Shown: in pieces, positions 57,637-64,000 of the stretch
Numbering within the stretch: the stretch's first letter is position 1
How the letters are laid out: each line of letters begins with the position of its first letter
Position numbers and translations under genes: made by a program
The notes under the pieces: generated by a model
What the model saw: only the letters and a program-made list of their open reading frames with translations
Database searches by the model: none
What the model was told of the DNA's origin: nothing
Assembly: GCF_000521805.1 (NCBI RefSeq)
Contig: NZ_JAMB01000007.1
Location: 1 to 64,000 of the forward strand
Origin: Marinomonas ushuaiensis DSM 15871
GTDB lineage: Bacteria > Pseudomonadota > Gammaproteobacteria > Pseudomonadales > Marinomonadaceae
Direction of reading: 5' to 3'
DNA: 64,000 nucleotides

Positions 57637-58878
57637 ATGAAGAAGTTGTTGGCGATTTCTACAAGTTTGTTAAGTACTGCTGTGATGGCCGCGATGCCAG
57701 TAAACCAACCAATTGGCTCTAGCTTTACCTTGAGCAGTGCACCAAATCAAAGGGCATTGGATACATCATTGCATAACCCAGCAGCGCCATTCTTAATGGT
57801 AAACCAAGACGATGACGATAATTTTCGTTTTGGTATTGTGGGTCCAATTGGTATCGGTATTGAATTTGGTGATGTGAGTGACTTGGAAGATCAAATTGAA
57901 GACATTGAAGACTTGATCGATAACACTACATCATCTAATGCTACGGTGAATAAAAATCAAGCTAACGTAATACTGGATCAAATTGGTGATTCTGCATACG
58001 TTAAACTTTCGGCAAGTTTACAAGTACCATTAATGCCGGTGATATATCGTACAGATGATGGTGGGGCTTTTGTGCTTGATGCCAGTATCTCTGCTGTGAC
58101 GAAAGCAAGTTTACTAGCTGACGATGTCGAAGTGAATACCAGTAGTGATGGACTAACAACAGACTCTTCTATTTATGCTCAAACGGCCACTGATTTGAAT
58201 ATTGGCTTTGGTTACAGCCGATCCTTATGGGAAAATTCTCACGGGATGTTAGTTGGTGGTGTGAAAGCGAATCTTCACCAAATCTCTTTAGGTCGTGCAT
58301 TAGCGAAATTAGAGGATGATGATGCGTTTGATGAAGCGTCAGATTCTATATCTGATGATGCTGTAAGCAGTACAAATGTTGGCTTGGATTTAGGGGCGGT
58401 ATGGGTGTCCCATAATTATCAAGTGGGTTTAACCTTTGCAAATATTAACCAACCAGAATTTGATAGTGCAGATATTGTGACGAATACAGCATCGGATTCC
58501 TACGGTATAACTGCTAGTGATACTTACACAATGGAAATGCAAACCACCATTGATGCAGCCATTTCGACGAGTGGAAAACAGTTGACGCTGGGTATGTCTT
58601 ACGATGCTAACCCTGTGGCAGATGCGGTAGGCGATGAATACCAATGGGCGGCAGCGTCTTTGTCTTACTATGGTGATTCGCATTTTTTACCTGGCATCCG
58701 AGTTGGCTTCCGTCAAAATATGGCGGGTTCTGAATTAAGCTATGCGTCTGCAGGTTTAACTATTCTTAAACGCCTTAATTTAGATGTTGCTGTTTCACTT
58801 GATACCGTTGAAGACGAAGATGGTGAAGAAACACCTCGTAGTTTGTACTTTTCTTTAGGTTACGCTACTGCCTTCTAA
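57637..58878 (+). CDS. TraF-like outer membrane protein, paralog 1
   Basis: This 413-residue protein has a signal peptide ending near residue 18 (VMA), then a segment QPIGSSFTLSSAPNQRALDTSLHNPAA, which matches the conjugal transfer TraF-like family (PF13729 as I recall it). A glycine-rich strand FGIVGPIGIGIEF follows, then a short acidic coiled segment (residues 78-110), and a C-terminal half of alternating strands ending in GYATAF with terminal Phe, the usual signature for outer-membrane barrel insertion. Function outside conjugation is unknown. Start has a GGGGTG ribosome site. Its product resembles that of the next gene over the full length. Confidence 0.75.
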   Translation: MKKLLAISTSLLSTAVMAAMPVNQPIGSSFTLSSAPNQRALDTSLHNPAAPFLMVNQDDDDNFRFGIVGPIGIGIEFGDVSDLEDQIEDIEDLIDNTTSSNATVNKNQANVILDQIGDSAYVKLSASLQVPLMPVIYRTDDGGAFVLDASISAVTKASLLADDVEVNTSSDGLTTDSSIYAQTATDLNIGFGYSRSLWENSHGMLVGGVKANLHQISLGRALAKLEDDDAFDEASDSISDDAVSSTNVGLDLGAVWVSHNYQVGLTFANINQPEFDSADIVTNTASDSYGITASDTYTMEMQTTIDAAISTSGKQLTLGMSYDANPVADAVGDEYQWAAASLSYYGDSHFLPGIRVGFRQNMAGSELSYASAGLTILKRLNLDVAVSLDTVEDEDGEETPRSLYFSLGYATAF

Positions 58879-58901
58879 AAATGTAAAGGTTCTGCAAAGG
58901 C

Positions 58902-58933
58902 AGCCGATGATCTTATAGATTGTCGGCTTTTTT
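58902..58933 (+). terminator. Terminator between the TraF-like paralogs
   Basis: An 11-bp stem with two wobble pairs (58902-58912 with 58918-58928), a 5-base loop and a run of six T lies 24 bp past the first paralog's stop. The two paralogs are therefore probably separate transcripts. Confidence 0.85.
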
Positions 58934-58991
58934 GTGTAGATAGAAAGCTTAGGGCGCTAGGTGGCAGAAACTTGAGAGAAATAATAAAAGT

Positions 58992-60440
58992 ATGAAAAAG
59001 TATTTGGCAATGATAGGACTTGGTGTATTCAGTTCGACAGCTATGTCGTCTATGTATCTCTACCAGCCTATTGGTTCCAGTATTGTCTTAGGTGGCTATG
59101 GAAATCGTCACGCTTTATCTACGGCATCAGGTAACCCTGCTTCTAGTTATCTAATGGCAAATCTTCAGGGCTTTCGAGTCGGTTTTGTTGGGCCCCTTGG
59201 TATTGCAGTAGAAGGGGGTGGTGTAAATGGTATTAATGACAAAATCGATGACCTTACAACGATACTTGAAAATGATTTCGTCTCCACTTTAGATGATTTT
59301 GTTACTGCAACGGCCGCAGAGGGTAGTGCAGTTGCTTCTGGTGGCGGTACTGCACAAGATGCTGAAGCTGCTATGGATGCTTATATTGAGGCTAATATTG
59401 ATGCAACAGTCGACAGTTTAGAAACTTCTTTAGGTGATGCTAGTGGTTCTGTTGCAGCAATTGCGGAGCCCATATATGCAAAATTTGCAACGACTCTACA
59501 AGCTCCTTTTGCCCCTATTATTTACAAGACGAGACGACGTAGTGTTTTCACACTTGATGCGAGTGCTTCCATTGTAGGGCGTGCTGCTATATTAGCAGAC
59601 GATATAACCATTACAGGGTTAAACGATTTAAGAACGGTCGCAAACTATACAGATTTAGAGAGTGGCGTTTCTAATCTTGATGATATTGATACAGACACTG
59701 CCTCTTACATTCAGAGAGCATCAGACTATCGATTTAGTCTTGGCTACAGCGAAATGTTATCAAGGACACCAACAGAAGCCATTCTTGTTGGGGGGCGCAT
59801 AAATTTTCATAAACTGGCTCTGGGTCAAAAGATAACTGTTTTAGAGGGTGGTGATGACCCTAGCGTTTCTTATGGTGATTTCTTTATCAGTAGAGATAAT
59901 ACAGCGCATGGTTTTTCCTTAGACTTAGGTGCTATGTTGGTCGGGCGTAATTACCAATTAGGCATGATGGTTGCTAATGTTAATGAACCAACATTTGATT
60001 ATGAAGAAATAGGAAATTGTACAGGGTTAACGGCAGATGATTTAGTTAACTGTAATGCAGCAGTAAGCTTTGCTAGTGCTGGGAAAATTTCCTTAAATGA
60101 AACCTATAAAATGGAAGCGCAAGTTACAGTTGATGCAGCCATAAAAAGCAAAGACCAACATTTTTCTCTGGCAGCCTCTTATGATCTGAATCCGATAAAA
60201 GACCCTTTGGGGGATGAATACCAATGGAGTGTGGTCTCTCTTTCGCTTTTTAGTGACTACATTCTTATTCCAGGTATACGGGCAGGCATCAGAAAAAATT
60301 TAGTGGGTAATGAACTGACTTATTATACAGTCGGAGCGACTCTGTCTAGGCGTTTGGAGATTGATCTTGCTTATGCGCCAGAAAACGATGCCGGTAATAG
60401 TGGTTTATTCTTCTCTATGGGCTACAGCTTCGTTTTCTAA
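58992..60440 (+). CDS. TraF-like outer membrane protein, paralog 2
   Basis: This 482-residue protein repeats the architecture of the preceding gene: signal peptide, QPIGSSIVLGGYGNRHALST, FRVGFVGPLGIAVEGG, a strand-rich C-terminal half with GDEYQW followed by PGIRAGIRKN, and a terminal GYSFVF. Its middle acidic/alanine-rich insert (about residues 80-155) is some 45 residues longer than in paralog 1 and may form an extracellular or periplasmic helix. The two look like an old tandem duplication. Downstream is convergent ygfA, 15 bp away. Confidence 0.75.
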   Translation: MKKYLAMIGLGVFSSTAMSSMYLYQPIGSSIVLGGYGNRHALSTASGNPASSYLMANLQGFRVGFVGPLGIAVEGGGVNGINDKIDDLTTILENDFVSTLDDFVTATAAEGSAVASGGGTAQDAEAAMDAYIEANIDATVDSLETSLGDASGSVAAIAEPIYAKFATTLQAPFAPIIYKTRRRSVFTLDASASIVGRAAILADDITITGLNDLRTVANYTDLESGVSNLDDIDTDTASYIQRASDYRFSLGYSEMLSRTPTEAILVGGRINFHKLALGQKITVLEGGDDPSVSYGDFFISRDNTAHGFSLDLGAMLVGRNYQLGMMVANVNEPTFDYEEIGNCTGLTADDLVNCNAAVSFASAGKISLNETYKMEAQVTVDAAIKSKDQHFSLAASYDLNPIKDPLGDEYQWSVVSLSLFSDYILIPGIRAGIRKNLVGNELTYYTVGATLSRRLEIDLAYAPENDAGNSGLFFSMGYSFVF

Positions 60441-60455
60441 CGTCTAAATAGATAT

Positions 60456-61049
60456 TTAAGCTTTGATTACTTGTGTTGGCGTGATGAAGGCTTGCAATGG
60501 TACATCCCAGCCTTCTACAGGTAATGATTTCACTTGCTGACAATCGTGTGCCAAACCAATTAATAAAGGCGCTTCGGTCGTTTTCTTTCCTTCAAACGTT
60601 CTATCGTAAAATCCCCCGCCCATTCCGAGTCGACCGCCTTCAGTATCAAACCCAACCAAGGGGAGAAGAACAATGTCTAAGGCTTCTTTAGGAAGATACT
60701 CTTTCGTCATAGGTTCTTTGATGCCGTATATGTTTTCTTGCCAAATGGTTTCTTCAGAATACAAGGCAAACGCCAATTGCTTGTTTTGGATAACAGGAAG
60801 GTAAGTATTAATACCTTTTTGCCAGAAATGTTCACATAACAAATGTGGGGATATCTCTCCATCATTCGCTAAGTACAAGGCCACATTGTTTATTGGCGTT
60901 TTAGGTGAATGATCAACACCTAAAAAATGTTGTTGAAAGCAGGTGAGTAAGTTTTCGGCCGCAGTTTGTTGCTCATCAACAGATAAGTCTCTTCTGGCTT
61001 GGCGTAGTTGGCGACGAAGTGTTTGTCTAGAGTTTAGATGTGAAGGCAT
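60456..61049 (-). CDS. ygfA: 5-formyltetrahydrofolate cyclo-ligase
   Basis: This enzyme converts 5-formyl-THF to 5,10-methenyl-THF with ATP. The 197-residue protein starts with an arginine-rich helix (RQTLRRQLRQARRDLS) and contains the nucleotide-binding motif GGRLGMGGGFYDRTF near residues 137-151. The ATG at 61049 is preferred over a TTG at 61064 that falls inside the 6S RNA 3' end. The gene lies directly downstream of 6S RNA, as in E. coli, where the RNA and ygfA share a transcript. Confidence 0.94.
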   Translation of the reverse strand: MPSHLNSRQTLRRQLRQARRDLSVDEQQTAAENLLTCFQQHFLGVDHSPKTPINNVALYLANDGEISPHLLCEHFWQKGINTYLPVIQNKQLAFALYSEETIWQENIYGIKEPMTKEYLPKEALDIVLLPLVGFDTEGGRLGMGGGFYDRTFEGKKTTEAPLLIGLAHDCQQVKSLPVEGWDVPLQAFITPTQVIKA

Positions 61050-61052
61050 AAA

Positions 61053-61232
61053 GGCGTTTCCCAAGTTGCCGTTTCGGCTATTGGCCTTGAACCCAGTGGT
61101 TCAAGGTGGAAAGAACTGTGACTCTTTAGGCTTTCCGACGCACGGACATGCACACCAAACCAACAGGCTCTTTCCGGGGTATTACTCATAGGCTCAAGGG
61201 CGTTAAGCCGCTTCGAACAACCCAGGAAACAG
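61053..61232 (-). ncRNA. ssrS: 6S RNA
   Basis: 6S RNA mimics an open promoter and sequesters sigma-70 RNA polymerase in stationary phase. The minus strand carries the strongly conserved hairpin CCTTGAACCACTGGGTTCAAGG (positions 61085-61106), the TGTTCGAAGCGG 5' element, TTGAGCC and the CCGTGCGTCGGAAAGCC arm, all aligning by eye to E. coli 6S RNA. The two ends pair (GTTTCC with GGGAAAC). A TATACT box at 61238-61243 fits the start. Its place between zapA and ygfA is the classical one. Ends are approximate to a few bases. Confidence 0.95.
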
Positions 61233-61360
61233 ATTGAAGTATAGAGTAATTTATTTTAGAAATCACTTAGTGCTCCAATTCGTTTTTTGAGTTGTATGAA
61301 GAAAATTCGTGTTCTGCGCTTGCAATCAAAAAAGTAGATCAAGGAATAAACGACGAGTGA

Positions 61361-61660
61361 TTATTCATTAACCAATTTTGTTTGATGCGCCAAAGCGTTA
61401 TCAAGCTGTGATGTCAGCGTTCGCAATTGTTGTTCGTTCGCACGAGCGTATTTTTTGCTCGAAAGCATATCGTGAGTAATATTCAATGCCGCTAGTACCG
61501 CGAGCTTTTCAAGTGGAATGTTTTTTCCACCAGATTGGATATCATTCATTTGATCGTTTAAATATTGAGCAGATTCTTTCAAATCCGCTTCGTGCCCTTG
61601 AGGGCAATTTATTTTATAAGTTTGTCCCAGTATGACTACTGACACGGTTGGCTTATCCAT
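61361..61660 (-). CDS. zapA: Cell division protein ZapA
   Basis: ZapA binds FtsZ and bundles filaments at the division ring. The 99-residue protein has the N-terminal strand VSVVILGQTYKINCPQG and a long C-terminal helix forming the coiled-coil dimer (about residues 60-95), including KLAVLAALNITHDML. The ATG at 61660 begins at the family's usual place; the frame extends 10 codons further without similarity. It lies 128 bp upstream of 6S RNA and is divergent from prfB. Confidence 0.93.
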   Translation of the reverse strand: MDKPTVSVVILGQTYKINCPQGHEADLKESAQYLNDQMNDIQSGGKNIPLEKLAVLAALNITHDMLSSKKYARANEQQLRTLTSQLDNALAHQTKLVNE

Positions 61661-61804
61661 ATAGACTCCATTTGATAGCAAGGTCCACAAAAAATGGTCT
61701 GTTTTTCCATCATTGAGTAGCGAATGGCATTTTATGCTGCGAGTAAATTCGTTACAATTCAGAATTCATTTTATCCACACTGTTTATAGCAAATTGACGC
61801 CAAT

Positions 61805-62900
61805 ATGGAAATAAACCCGATACTTTCAAAGATAAAAGACCTTTCTGCCCGTGCTTTAACCCTACGGGGGTATCTTTGACTACGATTCAAAGAAAGAGCG
61901 CTTAGAAGAAGTTAACCGAGAACTTGAAGATCCAGATATTTGGAATGACGCAGAGTACGCTCAAAAGCTAGGCAAAGAGCGAGCCTCACTAGAAGCTGTT
62001 GTTGAAACATTGGACAGTTTGGAATCTGGTGTCAGTGATTCCAAGGAATTACTCGATATCGCCGTTGAAGATGACGATGAAGATTCAGTAGAAGCGGTTC
62101 AGCTTGAGCTAGAAGAGCTAGATGCTCTGTTAGCTAAGTTGGAATTTCGTCGTATGTTTTCCAAAGACATGGATGAAAGCAGTGCTTTCTTAGATATTCA
62201 GTCTGGCTCTGGTGGTACGGAAGCGCAAGATTGGGCTAGCATGATTTTACGCATGTACCTACGTTGGGGCGAAGACAAAGGCTTCAAAGTCGAATTAATG
62301 GAGGTCTCTGCTGGTGATGTGGCAGGTATTAAATCCGCGACTATTCGCTTTGAAGGTGATTACGCCTTTGGTTGGTTACGTACCGAAACAGGCGTGCATC
62401 GTTTAGTACGTAAATCGCCATTTGATTCAGGCAGTCGCCGACACACGTCTTTTGCATCTGTGTTTGTTTCCCCTGAGATTGACGATAACGTTGAGATTGA
62501 AATCAATCCTGCAGATATTAGAACTGATACGTATCGTTCATCGGGTGCTGGTGGTCAACACGTAAATACCACAGATTCTGCGGTACGTATTACTCACGTA
62601 CCAACGAACATTGTCGTGCAATGTCAAAATCAGCGTTCTCAGCACGCTAACCGTGATTTTGCGATGAAACAACTGCGCGCTAAGTTATACGAATTTGAAA
62701 TGATGAAACGTAATGAAGCGGCGCAAGCGGTAGAAGACAATAAATCCGATATTGGTTGGGGCAGTCAGATTCGCTCTTACGTATTGGATTCATCACGTAT
62801 TAAAGATTTGCGTACGGGTGTTGAAAGTTCCAACACGGGTGCCGTGCTGGATGGCAACTTAGACCAGTTTATTGTTGCAAGTTTAAAGCAGGGCCTATAA
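61805..62900 (+). CDS. prfB: Peptide chain release factor 2, with programmed +1 frameshift
   Basis: RF2 terminates translation at UGA and UAA. The first frame runs from the ATG at 61805 for 24 codons to a TGA at 61877-61879, and the rest continues in the +1 frame from the GAC at 61878 to the stop at 62900, giving 364 residues (365 in E. coli). The slippery site CTT-TGA-C follows a Shine-Dalgarno-like GGGGG at the conserved distance. The stop-recognition SPF motif ([12 protein letters not shown]) and catalytic GGQ ([12 protein letters not shown]) are present. The layout allows autoregulation by RF2 level. lysS follows, as in E. coli. Confidence 0.97.
61865..61880 (+). promoter_or_regulatory. 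RF2 +1 frameshift site
   Basis: CGGGGGTATCTTTGAC combines the internal ribosome-binding element, the CTT slip codon and the in-frame TGA with the following C, which weakens termination. It matches the known E. coli signal except for the first base. Confidence 0.95.
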
Positions 62901-62947
62901 AGCGCCGTTCCCATTTAGAAAAATTATTAAGAGCAGATAGCAAAATC

Positions 62948-64000
62948 ATGGCTAACGAAAATAACACAGAATCGACACAATCTGATGACAACCGATTAGT
63001 AGCGGAGCGTCGTGTAAAACTGGCGAGTATTCGTGAAGAACGTAATGCGTACCCGAATGACTTTCGTCCAAATGCTTATGCGGCCGATTTGCAAGCTGAG
63101 TTCGGTGAATTTGAAAAGCCAGAATTGGTAGAAAAAGATCATAAAGTCAGCATTGCGGGCCGTATCGTACGTAATCGCGGTTCTTTCATGTTACTACAGG
63201 ACATGACAGGACAAATTCAGGCGTATGTAAACCGTAAAACCTTGTCTCCTGAATTGCTTGCAGAGCAAAAGACCTGGGACTTAGGCGATATCATTGGTAT
63301 TACTGGTCCTGTGCACAAATCGGGTAAAGGCGACTTGTATGTTGATATGCAAGAAGCGCAATTACTGACAAAATCATTGCGCCCATTGCCAGACAAGCAT
63401 CATGGTTTGTCTGATATGGAAATGCGTTATCGCCAGCGCTATGTGGATTTGATTGTAAATGATGAGTCTCGTAACACGTTTCAAATGCGTTCTAAAATCA
63501 TCTCTACGATTCGCCGCTTCTTAGAAGACCGTCGTTTCATGGAAGTAGAAACGCCAATGCTACAAACGATTCCAGGCGGTGCCACAGCGCGTCCTTTCGT
63601 TACGCATCACAATGCGATGGATATGAGCATGTACTTGCGAATTGCGCCTGAGCTTTACTTGAAGCGTTTGGTTGTGGGTGGCTTCGAACGAGTATTCGAA
63701 ATCAACCGTAACTTCCGTAACGAAGGTACGTCAACGCGCCACAATCCAGAATTTACAATGATTGAATTCTACCAAGCGTACGCTGATTACAAAGATCTTA
63801 TGGATCTTACGGAAGCGATGTTGCGTGATGTGGCGGAAAAAGTATTGAACACAACAACGGTGACTTACCAAGGTTCTGAATACGACTTTGGCGCACCGTT
63901 TGTTCGTATGACCATGCTTGAGTCGATCTTGCACTACAACGAAGACTTAACCGAAGATGATTTAAGTACGTTAGAGAAAGCGACTGCAGTAGCGAAAAAA
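62948..64000 (+). CDS. lysS: Lysyl-tRNA synthetase, 3' end outside the window
   Basis: This class II aminoacyl-tRNA synthetase is open from the ATG at 62948 to the window edge, 351 codons with no stop. The N-terminal anticodon-binding OB fold (about residues 65-150) has [21 protein letters not shown], followed by motif 1 around [17 protein letters not shown] and motif 2 [23 protein letters not shown] (about 255-278). About 150 residues with motif 3 lie to the right. It starts 47 bp after prfB, the E. coli gene order. Confidence 0.96.
   Translation, partial: MANENNTESTQSDDNRLVAERRVKLASIREERNAYPNDFRPNAYAADLQAEFGEFEKPELVEKDHKVSIAGRIVRNRGSFMLLQDMTGQIQAYVNRKTLSPELLAEQKTWDLGDIIGITGPVHKSGKGDLYVDMQEAQLLTKSLRPLPDKHHGLSDMEMRYRQRYVDLIVNDESRNTFQMRSKIISTIRRFLEDRRFMEVETPMLQTIPGGATARPFVTHHNAMDMSMYLRIAPELYLKRLVVGGFERVFEINRNFRNEGTSTRHNPEFTMIEFYQAYADYKDLMDLTEAMLRDVAEKVLNTTTVTYQGSEYDFGAPFVRMTMLESILHYNEDLTEDDLSTLEKATAVAKK

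Noticed and set aside
57637-60440. A conjugative element marked by TraF-like genes
   Set aside because: No relaxase, coupling protein, pilus or integrase gene is near; flanks are housekeeping genes.

Overview
The window reads as core chromosome of a marine gammaproteobacterium of the Oceanospirillales, most like Marinomonas. The basis is protein-level resemblance, an AT-leaning base composition, and gene orders typical of gammaproteobacteria: sdhE-ygfX / nadB / rpoE-rseABC-mucD, zapA-6S RNA-ygfA, prfB-lysS and ygiF-glnE. No phage, insertion sequence, integrase, CRISPR array, tRNA or rRNA gene was recognised. The genus is an inference from memory of protein families, not from a search.

Layout. 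0-13.7 kb: an Lrp/AsnC regulator, purEK, mgsA, then central carbon genes (pyk, gap, edd), a proline symporter (putP) and the regulator hexR. The gap/edd divergent region carries an exact HexR operator and two near matches. A choline-kinase-like phosphotransferase, ung and ygfZ follow. 13.8-22.2 kb: a complete polyol (mannitol/arabitol/sorbitol type) module of xylulokinase, AraC regulator, mannitol dehydrogenase and a four-gene ABC importer. It sits between ygfZ and sdhE, which are neighbours in many relatives, and so looks inserted. 22.5-29.2 kb: sdhE-ygfX, nadB, and the envelope stress operon rpoE-rseA-rseB-rseC-mucD with a candidate sigma-E promoter. 29.2-36.3 kb: argE-argA, ygiF-glnE and a well-formed 69-residue gene of unknown function.

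36.3-48.5 kb is largely amino acid catabolism: sbmA, argD/astC, the 1605-residue NAD-glutamate dehydrogenase gdhB, an AraC/GlxA regulator resembling Pseudomonas ArgR, and an arginine/ornithine-type ABC importer. Between gdhB and the regulator there is a match to the Pseudomonas ArgR half-site, which suggests an arginine-responsive locus. 48.5-54 kb: a PII protein, hemE, a secreted DUF2927 protein, a Nudix hydrolase, astE, and an orphan znuA with a long histidine-rich repeat and a Zur-like box. 54.1-57.4 kb: kdsD-kdsA-kdsC-kdsB, the whole route from ribulose 5-phosphate to CMP-Kdo. 57.6-60.4 kb: two tandem outer-membrane TraF-like paralogs without any conjugation genes. 60.4-64 kb: ygfA, 6S RNA, zapA, prfB with its programmed +1 frameshift, and lysS running off the right edge.

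Most of the window is well-known biology. The best candidates for something undescribed are the TraF-like pair, the 69-residue gene with its operator-like inverted repeat, and a compact three-helix RNA-like element at the left edge. None of these can be assigned a function from sequence alone.
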